Below, piece after piece: positions 29,636 to 37,959 of a stretch of 64,000 nt of DNA. The stretch is from the NCBI RefSeq assembly GCF_029227915.1, contig NC_079882.1:13476501-13540500 (forward strand), read 5' to 3'. The notes beneath the pieces were generated by a model. It was not told the origin of the DNA, searched no databases, and worked only from the letters and a program-made list of their open reading frames with translations. Position numbers and translations under genes: made by a program. Positions within the stretch are counted from its first letter, which is position 1. Each line of letters begins with the position of its first letter. This DNA comes from Hydractinia symbiolongicarpus. Its lineage: Eukaryota > Cnidaria > Hydrozoa > Anthoathecata > Hydractiniidae.

Positions 29636-29878
29636 ATGTCTTCACAACTCGCCTTATTCAACGCAATACCCGCAGGAGCCATCGAGACATTATTTGATAA
29701 ACAAAATCAGCCCCTCTTCAAACGCGCCGACCTGGAGAAGTTCCTATGCATTCCAAATGCCAAAAAATATGGCCTTGATCGTCATATGACAATATTAAGG
29801 GGTGAACTAGAGGGTATAACAACTGTACCCGGCGGGTACAGTTGCTCGATACCCCAGAAGGTATTAAAAACGACATAA
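29636..29878 (+). CDS. BRO/MSV199-like N-terminal domain protein
   Basis: 80 residues from ATG 29636. The order MSSQLALF, then FKRADLEKFLCIPNAKKYGL resembles the DNA-binding N-terminal domains of BRO or MSV199-type viral proteins. Together with the next frame (29892-30425) it probably made up one BRO-like gene, since BRO proteins combine such an N-domain, a coiled coil and a DUF3627-like end. The two frames are now separate. A hairpin (29821-29843) overlaps the 3' part, so the original end is uncertain. Confidence 0.45.
   Translation: MSSQLALFNAIPAGAIETLFDKQNQPLFKRADLEKFLCIPNAKKYGLDRHMTILRGELEGITTVPGGYSCSIPQKVLKTT
29821..29843 (+). terminator. 10-bp perfect hairpin
   Basis: AACTGTACCC-GGC-GGGTACAGTT. 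The same core is found after the E1 ATPase gene (16954-16969). Confidence 0.45.
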
Positions 29879-29891
29879 TATATTCGTCACG

Positions 29892-30425
29892 TTGAATGGG
29901 GAGCTGGAAATTACCGTCTGGTCAAGAAAGTCCAAGGCCGCGGCATTGAAAAAATGGTTAGCCGGGAAAGGGGTGGAAAAATTACAGGATGAACTCAAGG
30001 AGCAGTGTCAAGCCCTTGAGGATAAGGAGAATGCCCTTGCTTTCCTCAATGATGAAATTGAGGACATGGATAATCAGCTCATGGTATTGGGGGATGAAAT
30101 TGAGGAGCTGCAGCAACGTGCCGTGCCACACCTCGAAGATCCCGGCAAGGATAACAGTATGGTAATAATTCAAAAGAATAATGATGATCCATGGCCATAC
30201 GTTGCGGTCTGTGGGCAACAGGGGTATGTAACACAACAAATACGCAATAAACTTGTTGATTACACGAAGGGTGAGATTATAGTATTAGCCGAAACCCCCA
30301 ATTCGATTGTTCACTATATTTGGCTCCGAGAGCGTGGCTGTATTGAAGTCAACCCGGAGAGAGTCAGGCATTTTAGGCTTGGTTGGAATTATACGCATGA
30401 AAGACTCCTGGAACTCGCAGAATAG
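29892..30425 (+). CDS. coiled-coil plus DUF3627-like C-terminal domain (BRO-type)
   Basis: Open frame of 177 residues without an ATG at its head, which suggests it is the 3' part of a BRO-type gene. About residues 20-75 form a coiled coil (KLQDELKEQCQALEDKENAL and on). The C-terminal domain has PYVAVCGQQGYVTQQI, a PNSIVHYIWLRERG strand-turn and VRHFRLGWNY, the layout of the DUF3627-type domain following BRO or KilA-N modules in large DNA viruses. WLAGKGVEKLQ is echoed in E1 near 16690. It occupies the place where E1 has its integrase. Confidence 0.5.
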   Translation: MNGELEITVWSRKSKAAALKKWLAGKGVEKLQDELKEQCQALEDKENALAFLNDEIEDMDNQLMVLGDEIEELQQRAVPHLEDPGKDNSMVIIQKNNDDPWPYVAVCGQQGYVTQQIRNKLVDYTKGEIIVLAETPNSIVHYIWLRERGCIEVNPERVRHFRLGWNYTHERLLELAE

Positions 30426-30430
30426 GCACG

Positions 30431-30466
30431 ATTTTTAATACTACCTGTGGAAGTAGTATTAAAAAT
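30431..30466. terminator. 14-bp perfect hairpin between convergent genes
   Basis: ATTTTTAATACTAC, loop CTGTGGAA, then the exact inverse. It starts 6 bp after the BRO-type stop and lies 32 bp beyond the stop of the minus-strand membrane gene (30498). Confidence 0.6.
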
Positions 30467-30497
30467 TATGGGTCCAAGTAGGCATCTACCATGGGCC

Positions 30498-30700
30498 TTA
30501 CCAATCTTTAACATGATCCGGGGGCACTTCAACGTCTTCAGGAATAAGCATGAGTTCTTTTGACACGAAGCTTCTTTCGGGACCGTTCTTTTCCGTTCTG
30601 CTTCGCCAGGTCCCGAGAGCTTTGAAAATAGATAATTAGTACCTGAAAATGCGAGGGCGTTTATGGCCGCCCCAGCCACTATAACAGCTATTGTGGCTAT
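30498..30700 (-). pseudogene. membrane protein following the capsid gene, start lost
   Basis: The frame begins at ATA (30698-30700) where E1 has ATG. It has a hydrophobic helix (IAVIVAGAAINALAFSGTNY), the LFSKLSGPGEAERKR segment also seen in E1 14656-15053, and after a frameshift a short acidic end with LMLIPEDVEVPPDHVKDW. Shorter than the E1 protein. A Helitron-like insertion lies 10 bp upstream. Confidence 0.5.
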
Positions 30701-30710
30701 TTATTTAATA

Positions 30711-30887
30711 CTAGTCGTTGCCCGTGGAAAAATCCACGGTTTCGCCCGTCCTTTATATTTACCCGTCGCAACAAAGTGGATAAAAATATATCGCATTTGA
30801 TATTCGTGTTTCCGTAACATCATTTTCTAACTCAGCGGGGGTTCCGCGCAGAGACAGACAGACGGAATACGGCTATTATTATAGAGA
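30711..30887 (-). mobile_element. non-autonomous Helitron-like element inside E2
   Basis: On the minus strand it runs from TC (TCTCTATAATAATAG) to CTAG, with a GTGGATTTTTCCAC hairpin about 10 nt before the CTAG end, and sits between A and T: all Helitron traits. It is nearly identical to 43795-43956. The insertion falls at the last codons of the capsid gene. Confidence 0.75.
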
Positions 30888-32103
30888 TTCAACACGATCA
30901 AGCCTACCATCAAAAAATATTAAGCTGGGCATCTTGTAACAGATACACGAAGCATTTAAATTCACCGCTTGTTCCATCGGCTTCCTTGGTAATTTGTAGT
31001 GGCCTACCACTACCATGTAGTATCTCATCAGGGGAGTTCCGGAAGTCCACAAACAAGGCATACCGTTCGTTAAAAAACTGTCCGATGGTCACGTTGGAGT
31101 TCCCACGCCTGCCAAAAATGTTGACAATTTGTTCGAGGTGGTTTTTGAGTAACATTGCGATTCGTTAGGTTTCCCCTCCACCGTGACCGTGATGGTAATC
31201 TTCTCAATTTTTGGGTTGTAAAATGTCTCGTTGACACCGGAATAGGGTTTTTCCTTTGAACGATTTTGATGTTGAGTCTATTTGGATGATGTCGCTAGTG
31301 TCTGATATTTTCATGGTAAGTACCTTCATCCTGAGTACTCTTTCGTAAGGTAATACGAGTCTCGATTACCTCGACATCATAGCGCTCGCGAGACCTTCAT
31401 GAGTGATTTTGTCAAACTCCAGCTTGATGTTTGTTATTTTGTATGCGGCATCGGCCGCCTTGGCCACCGTAGACCCTGAGGCTCCCGTCCCTGCATCTTT
31501 GATAACGTCGCTGCAAGGTGCGAAATTGATAATGAATTACAATCTGTCGTACAGGCCTGCTGGATAGAATGGGAGGTCCCGGGTCAGCTCGAACATCTTC
31601 CCCAATGGGATGCAAAATGTGATCCCATAGGCCTTAACGATGTTCTTTTCCTCATCTGTTCCCACATGACCAGTTGCCTTGACCTGTAGGGCCCTGATTG
31701 TGCCGTCATTAGGGTTAATCCCCTCCAATATGAGATTATTGTTACGTTCAAACTTAGATAGCCATAAATCTCGGTATAATCCCAAAATGTTGTAGTCGCT
31801 TATATTCTGAACTTCTTTGTTATTCAGGGTAATACGTAGATTCTTCACCAGGGATTTGCCTATATTTGACACGATCGTACGTGTCGTGTTACTCCCTGTA
31901 AGTGCCAAATCAAATAAGAGCTTGAGACTACCCGGGATAATGACATCATTCTGGGGCATATTCGGAATATCGACATATAGATCTTCTTTCTGGACAATTG
32001 TTGATGGATTATGGGAAATCTGGACTCTTTACCGGCGTCCCTTCATGCCAAGAAGGTGTTTGCTTTCTGCGTAGGGGTCCATCAATGTACCGTATGCGTT
32101 CAT
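30888..32103 (-). pseudogene. major capsid protein (double jelly-roll type), degraded
   Basis: ATG 32101-32103 with AATAAA at 32110-32115. After an early stop the frame resumes at VQKEDLYVDIPNMPQ, IPGSLKLLFDLALTGSN, IVSNIGKSLVKNLRI and FCIPLGKMFELTRDLPFY (31537-31959 open). Further frameshifted segments lead to NVTIGQFFNERYALF and IFFDGRLDRVES, where the Helitron-like insertion cuts the last codons. Homologue of E1 13527-14650. The order capsid, then membrane gene, divergent from the coiled-coil gene, is the same in both elements. Confidence 0.65.
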
Positions 32104-32144
32104 TATATGTTTATTATATGGGATGAAAATGTTGTAAATAAAGG
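32104..32144. promoter_or_regulatory. 41-bp divergent promoter of capsid and coiled-coil genes
   Basis: The gap between two divergent start codons holds AATAAA for each gene: 32137-32142 on the plus strand and 32110-32115 (as TTTATT) on the minus strand. The equivalent region in E1 is deleted. Confidence 0.5.
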
Positions 32145-33377
32145 ATGGCTGATAATCATGATTTCACCCGAGAGAAGGATCTCGGCAGGCACGATGAGGA
32201 TGATAGGGAGGATACACAGCAATCGATGCAACTCCCCAGAACATCCGGGACTTCAACGCCGGGACAGCAGCAGGGAGGTTCACTTGATAGAATGATTAAA
32301 AATAAACTAAAAAAGAGGTAAGTGATTTTTACATACATCTTAATAGTAATAATAATTGGAACCTGGGACCTCTGGATGAAACCCGGATAGAGATAAATGT
32401 AATTAATGGTAACTTTGAGCTTGAGGATGGGCAGCTTTTATTCAAAAATATAAGGCTTACAAAAGAGTATGGGACCGGGTTCCTAGCATTAAGTATATTA
32501 AGAAAAAATGGCCTTACGGTTCAACATATTCGAGATATGGGCTTTAAAGAATATGTCACTACGCACAATAAAATGGAAGCGAGGCAGAAGGTTATGTTGG
32601 AGGTTGATGATATTGTTAGACCCCGGTGAGATCATTCAGATGGAAACCATTAATAAGATCAAGAGAAAATTGCATGATGTTGGGACCCTTACAGAAGAAA
32701 CTTCATTCACTAAATTCACCGAACGCGAATTAAAGGGAATTGATCTCGAACTTCAAGCCTATCAGGGTAACATTAAAAGCTTAGAACATAAGATAATTTC
32801 GTATAACATCGATATTAATGATGCAGAAGACAGTCTGAAACGGATTAAGGATCAGGAAGATGAGGCATACGATGGTGTGATTTCCGAAACTGATAAAAAA
32901 ATAATAGCACAGATTGAGAAAAAATTAAAGGTATGCAGGAAAAGGTGAAGGAACTCAAGCGTGAGATTCAGAGCCAGCTGAGACATATCAGGGATACACT
33001 ATTGAAAATCTCCGGGGATAACACTTCCCTGCTTAAAAAAATTGAAGATATTGTTCAAGCAGCAGGATTTGACCATAGCTAGTATCGTATCCGCTATCGG
33101 TCTACTGGTTTCCACCATTGTTCTTGCCGTTACAGGAGGAAGTGCTGCAGGCGTCGCAGGTGGTGGTGAAAAAGGATTTGTGGAGAAACAGCTTGAAAGA
33201 CTTGAGAATTTCCTGAAATACATGGCAGGTAAAGCAGGTGCTGCATTGCCTGGTATTATCGGTACAGTTGTCTCCTTCCTTCTAAGAGTAGCGTCAACCA
33301 TCGTTACATATATAGGAAAGCATCTATATATAGCCATTGCGGGAGCTGCAGGGCTTGTCGTGCTATATGTGAAATAA
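32145..33377 (+). pseudogene. coiled-coil protein with hydrophobic membrane-active C-terminus
   Basis: Full-length counterpart of the truncated E1 gene. A polar glutamine-rich N-terminus of about 58 codons, a frameshift (about 32320), a conserved domain with IRLTKEYGTGFLALSILRKN, another frameshift (about 32625), a coiled coil (LKGIDLELQAYQGNIKSLEH and on), a further shift near 32940, and the hydrophobic end TIASIVSAIGLLVSTIVLAV and PGIIGTVVSFLLRVASTIV. Convergent with the gene at 33383, 5 bp apart. Proposed virion membrane-active role by analogy with adintovirus proteins. Confidence 0.65.
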
Positions 33378-33382
33378 GCCCC

Positions 33383-34234
33383 CTATTTTTTTCTCAACCA
33401 TATATAGGCTAGGATGATACCGACTCTCATGGTGATTAACGAGGCCTTGATATACTCGTGTTGGTTTGGTTGTTCAGGTATGGGGGTCGATGTGGTAGAC
33501 CCGGGAGTTGGTATGGCCTGTATAGTATGATCAGGAGTATGTATGGGAGGTATGGGGGGTGCGTGATGCTTTGGGGGCGTTGGTGGTATAGTATGCTTGA
33601 GGGGTGCCGCAGACGTATGTCCCATAAGTGGCTTTTTATTCAAATCAAGCCTGATGCCGATGATTGCGTTCATGGGGGCAATCAGTATGTTGTTACTATA
33701 ACCGACAATTTTGCCTATGCGTAAGTTCATATCGGATGGTAGCATGTACACCCCATGCATGACGGCAAAGTTTACCGGAGTCCGGGCATATTGCAGTACT
33801 TTTTGGAACTCCGTAATATCATGGCTTACATTTTCTTGACGTTGGAACATAGCCTCAAATTTTTGCACTAGAATTTGCCTTGCTGTATAATTATCGGCAC
33901 CGGTACCTAGAAAGGATGCCTTGGCACCTGCTTGGTACCCCAGTAACAGGACCACATAAACCCTGATAATCTCACTCAGCTTGGTTAACCCTTCGGACGT
34001 CAGACCCTGACTTGTCGGCATGATGAACTTGGCCCAGTCCCCATCAACCAGCGGCCACCATCTACCATTTGTCAATGATGACATGACTGCCTTAAATTTA
34101 TACAAAACTTTGGGATCCGCGCCATACTCGGGACACACTTGGGCATACCCCGAGCTCGAGTATGGGTTTTTGTACTTTAAGAACCAATCGTCATATGACA
34201 TGGGCACTTTCATCCTTGCCCGAATACAACGCAT
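33383..34234 (-). CDS. C-terminally membrane-anchored virion-type protein, unknown
   Basis: About 283 residues from ATG 34232-34234, open throughout. Shares TSQGLTSEGLTKLSEIIRVY and VMHGVYMLPSDMNLRIG with E1 11638-12567. A long proline/threonine/histidine-rich linker (about residues 200-255) precedes a single membrane helix at the C-terminus (MRVGIILAYIWLRKK end). One of few intact genes in E2. Unknown family; probably a virion or membrane protein given its capsid-block position. Confidence 0.6.
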   Translation of the reverse strand: MRCIRARMKVPMSYDDWFLKYKNPYSSSGYAQVCPEYGADPKVLYKFKAVMSSLTNGRWWPLVDGDWAKFIMPTSQGLTSEGLTKLSEIIRVYVVLLLGYQAGAKASFLGTGADNYTARQILVQKFEAMFQRQENVSHDITEFQKVLQYARTPVNFAVMHGVYMLPSDMNLRIGKIVGYSNNILIAPMNAIIGIRLDLNKKPLMGHTSAAPLKHTIPPTPPKHHAPPIPPIHTPDHTIQAIPTPGSTTSTPIPEQPNQHEYIKASLITMRVGIILAYIWLRKK

Positions 34235-34327
34235 GTGGTAGTACACGTGAAATTATAATATGCTGTTGATGAGGTGTACGGAGCCTGTCATGTGTTTGAT
34301 GCAGATGCCTAATGCGGTGGTTGCACA

Positions 34328-35243
34328 ATGGATAGCCAAATTAACCTGGATATTCTAATAGTCCAATGCCTGACCCCTCCAATTCACATGAACAGGGTCA
34401 TCAAGATAGGTTGTAAACTCCGGGAATATCACTGAAATGTGAGAGTCTGTACTCACGTACAAGTCCTTATGCTCCAAATTTGTAACACCAAGTGGCCATT
34501 CGCCCCTGTTGGACCTTTACTTGGCTCTCAGATTGGATTGGTATATATTCATCTGTGTTTTAAAACAAAGGATGAAACAACTGTATATTACAGATATCGG
34601 GAAGCCTACCATATTCGAGGACTACCTAGGACAAGACACACGTATTGCCCTGAAATCGATATCTATTAGGCCCGGATGGCTGAATTTGTATAGCAATACG
34701 GAGTTTACTATACGTAAGGTGGGGCCTGATCAGAGGGTGACTCGGATCGAGATCATCGGTGGTTTATACAGGATAGAGGATATTGCAACCATTCTGAATA
34801 GCCAGGCAGATTGTAAGATTAAGTTGTTCGTTTTGAAAAGTAACTACTACAGGCTCCGTGTCAGCGATGGGTACCCGCTGGTGATGAATCGACAATTACA
34901 AGAGCTCCTAGGCCTGACCTACGATCACAGTAAGAAATATTGTATGAAGGGCGACTATGATGGGTAATATATGACCGACATTTACCATTGGCTGAGACTC
35001 TTTTGCCCACAGTTGGATGAGGACGATTGTCTGCTAAATGGCAAAAACCCTAAAATTTTGGCCTTGCTTCCCACCAAGGAATTGAATGCCTGGGGAGAAA
35101 TGCTGACCTGGACCTTTGCCAGTCCTGTATACCTCCCACAGAAGGGTTCAACCGATCGTCTGGAATTCCTTTTAACAGACGTATTCCACCATGAGAAAAA
35201 CGTGACGTTCACCGGCCTTACGATACAAATCTTGATAGAATAA
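34328..35243 (+). pseudogene. penton-like minor capsid protein (probable), interrupted
   Basis: Begins MDSQINLDILIVQCLTPP, continues after frameshifts (about 34430-34510) with QLYITDIGKPTIFEDYLGQD, GLYRIEDIATILNSQ, then TAA at 34965-34967 and on to EMLTWTFASPVYLPQK and TDRLEFLL. Homologue of E1 10684-11646. Assignment as penton rests on the PVYLP...DRLEF ending and capsid-block position. The stop is 2 bp before the next start codon. Confidence 0.5.
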
Positions 35244-35245
35244 AG

Positions 35246-35889
35246 ATGGATGTCAGTAAACTTTATCTGGGTTTACCGAGTGCATCCGCGCAAGGCTCCG
35301 ATCAGGATGAGGGACAGATTTTTAGGCTCAACAAGATTGAAGAAATAGAACAATATCTTCGGGATGAAATAAAAGAGCGGAATAAATTAGCGAAAACATT
35401 CAAGATGCACAACACGTGGATAAGGATGTGCGACCATGGTCTGCTTGACGTAAGTGTGATTACGTCGGGGATGGGGATAGGAGCTATGGCCTCGGGCATG
35501 GGGGTCCCATTGGCTTGTGCTATGGGAGGACTCGCGATTGCTGCCGGAATAGGGCAGGCCGGTCTTTGGAACGCTTCAAAACGTCTACGTGTTAAGTCAA
35601 AAAAACATGAGGGCATAAGGCTGATTGCGGAAGTCAAATTAAACAGTATCGTTGACCTAATAAGCAGGGCAATGGAAAATGGCGTTATCAGCGACCATGA
35701 GCATAGCTTAATTAGCCGTGAAAAGGAGAGGTATATGCTGTTGAAGGAACAGATGCGGCAGAGATTTAATAGGATCGTGAATGCTATCAACGAACAGGTG
35801 AGAGCCCAACTAGTTGCAAAGGGTAGGGAGGAGGGGAAAGATGAAATTTAAAAAAAACTTCAATCTGTACAGTATGCAAGCACTATGTA
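35246..35889 (+). pseudogene. membrane protein with glycine-rich hydrophobic core, late stop
   Basis: AATAAA at 35239-35244. 201 open residues: acidic N-terminus, NKIEEIEQYLRDEIKERNK helix, hydrophobic core SVITSGMGIGAMASGMG and charged tail KEQMRQRFNRIVNAINE. TAA at 35849-35851 cuts 12 residues that E1 still encodes (KKLQSVQY); the old stop TAG is at 35887-35889. Homologue of E1 10030-10673. Nearly intact. Confidence 0.6.
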
Positions 35890-35927
35890 GAGTCCCCACT
35901 TTGGTATGAGCCCTAATTTTGTGTTAT

Positions 35928-35956
35928 ATTTTATAGGCCCTTTGGGTCTATAAAAT
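35928..35956. terminator. 13-bp hairpin between convergent genes
   Basis: ATTTTATAGGCCC, loop TTT, GGGTCTATAAAAT: one G-T wobble in 13 pairs. It lies 38 bp past the old stop of the plus-strand gene and 12 bp past the stop of the minus-strand gene at 35969. Confidence 0.55.
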
Positions 35957-35968
35957 ATATGTTTTTTT

Positions 35969-36566
35969 CTAATCCTCGCTTAGTAGCCACTCCTTTATAA
36001 AGTCTTTATACCGACATTCTGTGATGTTCACCTGCGGGTAGTAGTTGTTACCCTGCTGATACACCGATGAAATGACAAGCATTGCACTGGATTGGCAGGG
36101 TTTATCATACGTTACGGGCATATAATGGAATTTGGTGTTAATTGTGTCCTTGTAATATTGAAGCTTAGCATTGACATAACGGTCCTTTTTTAAGGGCCCT
36201 ATCGTTAATTTTTGAAAAATTAACTCTTCGATCTTGTCCCAGATTTGGCGGTACGGCAACTCAATCCGGATACTCCTCAAAATTCAGACTCATTGTTGGT
36301 GACGCATTCGTATTATACTTGCTCACCCCATGTGGGGACCAGATGTTAGGCGTCTTTACCCTAAGAGCTACCACGAGGTCTTGTGTATGGTAGCCCACCA
36401 CATATCTTGTATCCTTACGTCCATTTGCAGGTCTGGCTTCTGATATAGTCAGGTATTCCAAATTGATATCATTGATGTCTGTAAACGTACTATCAAAATT
36501 ATAAAATAATTTAGTGCTAACAAGTTCATTTCGAACGACTTCAGAGATTTGCCTGTCATTGTGCAC
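35969..36566 (-). pseudogene. candidate ssDNA-binding protein, frameshifted
   Basis: Two frames (36261-36566 and 35969-36280) that together parallel E1 8666-9445: FNFD-type start, VVGYHTQDLVVALRVKTP, VSKYNTNASPTMSLNF, then a helical region (IWDKIEELIFQKL) and a beta-rich end. No ATG heads it and the acidic tail is shorter (LLSED). Overlaps the zinc-knuckle gene. Confidence 0.45.
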
Positions 36567-36709
36567 GCACAGCCACCTCCGTTATATGTTATATGTTCAT
36601 GGTAGCAATACCAGCATAACATTTTACCACTTACAACAAACCTACGTCCACAGGTACATTTATCATAGGCATCGAGTACTGCCAAACAGTCGTCACAATG
36701 TTCATTCAT
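36449..36709 (-). CDS. small zinc-knuckle protein
   Basis: Start MNEHCDDCLAVLDAYDKC, then TCGRRF, CWYCYHEH and ITYNGGGCACT: the same cysteine layout as E1 8479-8637 but without the internal stop. After about residue 50 the frame runs on into the neighbouring gene without likeness to E1, so the original stop is probably lost. Function unknown. Confidence 0.55.
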   Translation of the reverse strand: MNEHCDDCLAVLDAYDKCTCGRRFVVSGKMLCWYCYHEHITYNGGGCACTMTGKSLKSFEMNLLALNYFIILIVRLQTSMISIWNT

Positions 36710-36749
36710 TTACTCTATCACATCTACAAGGACGATCTAGAATATTATT

Positions 36750-36872
36750 TTAATCCCAGAGATCTTGAATTATTTGATTCCTGTACTTCTCCTTCTCTGC
36801 TTCTTGTACGCATGCCAGGGTTACAAGTGGTAGGGAGAGACCAATGGCGGTAAGGAAAGTCATGAAAATCAT
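36750..36872 (-). CDS. 40-residue peptide with hydrophobic N-terminus
   Basis: ATG 36870-36872 opens a hydrophobic segment (MIFMTFLTAIGLSLPLVTLA) followed by a charged helix, ending TAA 36750-36752. It resembles a membrane or secreted peptide. Not found in E1 at this place. Weakly supported. Confidence 0.35.
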   Translation of the reverse strand: MIFMTFLTAIGLSLPLVTLACVQEAEKEKYRNQIIQDLWD

Positions 36873-36965
36873 ACTTTTCAAACTATATTGACTGTTTATA
36901 CACATTCTTTATTGATAGTATTAACTTGCAACAATTGCTGTATGATAAACGTTCTCAGGCCAACC

Positions 36966-37354
36966 CCTAATACTTTTTGAGACTTAACTTTTCATCCTCT
37001 GAAAAGCACCAATTAATGGCCCTATCTGAATGCCAGGCTATTGGAAGAAGATCCTCTTTAATCCCGGCCTTTTCCATCCGTAATAGCAAGCCTCGAGTAG
37101 TTCCAGCTCTCCATTATCAACAACCATATCCCATATGTCCGGGGTGATAAACCAGTCCGGTATATATTTGAGCAGCCAGGGCTTCTTTGCACCTATTACA
37201 CATACCTTGCGTCTTGAGCCTATCCGGCACATAGTAGAGTATTTCGGGATTCTTTTCAACAGCCTTATCGCACATGTCTTGTGTCTTGAACCAATATGGC
37301 ATATATATGATCTCCCGGAAATTGATTCTCGTCAACAATCTTGATCCATCTGGA
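36966..37354 (-). pseudogene. 24-residue repeat protein (DUF4116-like), frameshifted
   Basis: Pieces in several frames: MPYWFKTQDMCDKAVEKNP, LYYVPDRLKTQGMC, LLKYIPDWFITPDIWDM and a C-terminal RAINWCFSEDEK, all matching E1 7819-8475. Fewer repeats remain. Upstream it runs, with one frameshift, into the SAP-motif codons of the right terminal repeat. Confidence 0.6.
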
Positions 37355-37849
37355 TGGCATCTGTGGCATATTCCCCTTCTCCAATAAGGCAACCAATTCA
37401 GCTTTGCGTAGCTTATAATACCCTGTTAAGCCACGACTTGTTGCAATATCTCGTAATTGTTTGACCGTATGTGATTCCATTTGTTATATGGAATTTTTGT
37501 TTGTCGGAGGATTATATAACGGTCAAAACTAATGCGGTTATTTCCCTTGGGGGAATTCCCTTACTCATTTTTGTATGATAGGGAAATTCCCTGTATGTGC
37601 GTTGATTATTAGGGAATTGCGCTAGAATCTTGATGACGTTATTATGGTGATTACTAGGTCTTATGGAGATTAATATAGAATGGGTCTTGGAATGGATGAT
37701 TAATATGGTTAGGTATGGCATGGTACCGGATGGTGTGGTGAGTATTAGAAGATTGTCGATGACGTCATTGCGGGGGTTCCTATGGATTGCCGTGACGTCA
37801 TTGTTGTACGCGCACGCGACTGCGCCAGATCATACATTTTCCTATCTCT
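37355..37849 (-). repeat. E2 right terminal inverted repeat
   Basis: Inverse of 23122-23618. It carries TGACGTCA at 37760-37767 and 37793-37800 and a second copy of the polymerase start and SAP motif (MESHTVKQLRDIATSRGL) on the minus strand. ATAAG follows at 37850-37854. Confidence 0.92.
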
Positions 37850-37959
37850 ATAAGAAAGAAATACACATTTACATTAGACGACTACAATAATATAAAATGT
37901 TATAAGAACACTAGAAGTTTTAAGGATGCTGGCACTTTTTACAAAATTTACAAAGTTTA

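Larger units (their letters stand above)
23122..37849. mobile_element. Polinton/Maverick element E2 (degenerate, no integrase seen)
   Basis: 14.7 kb bounded by inverted repeats of 497 and 495 bp starting AGAGATAGGAAAATGTATG. ATAAG at 23117-23121 and 37850-37854 is the apparent target duplication. Gene order mirrors E1 when read from the polymerase end: PolB, small membrane proteins, ATPase, capsid, coiled coil, penton-like, ssDNA-binding-like, zinc and repeat proteins. Between the ATPase and the membrane/capsid block, where E1 has its integrase, E2 has BRO-type genes instead. Many genes carry single stops or frameshifts. A Helitron-like element is inserted at the end of the capsid gene. Confidence 0.92.

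Noticed and set aside
32320-32345. Intron in the E2 coiled-coil gene (AGGTAAGTG)
   Set aside because: The reading continues through this stretch after a single frameshift with conserved residues, so a frameshift explains it better than splicing.
7606-37849. A single large element spanning both Polintons
   Set aside because: Each half has its own inverted repeats and flanking duplication, and both carry a full gene set.
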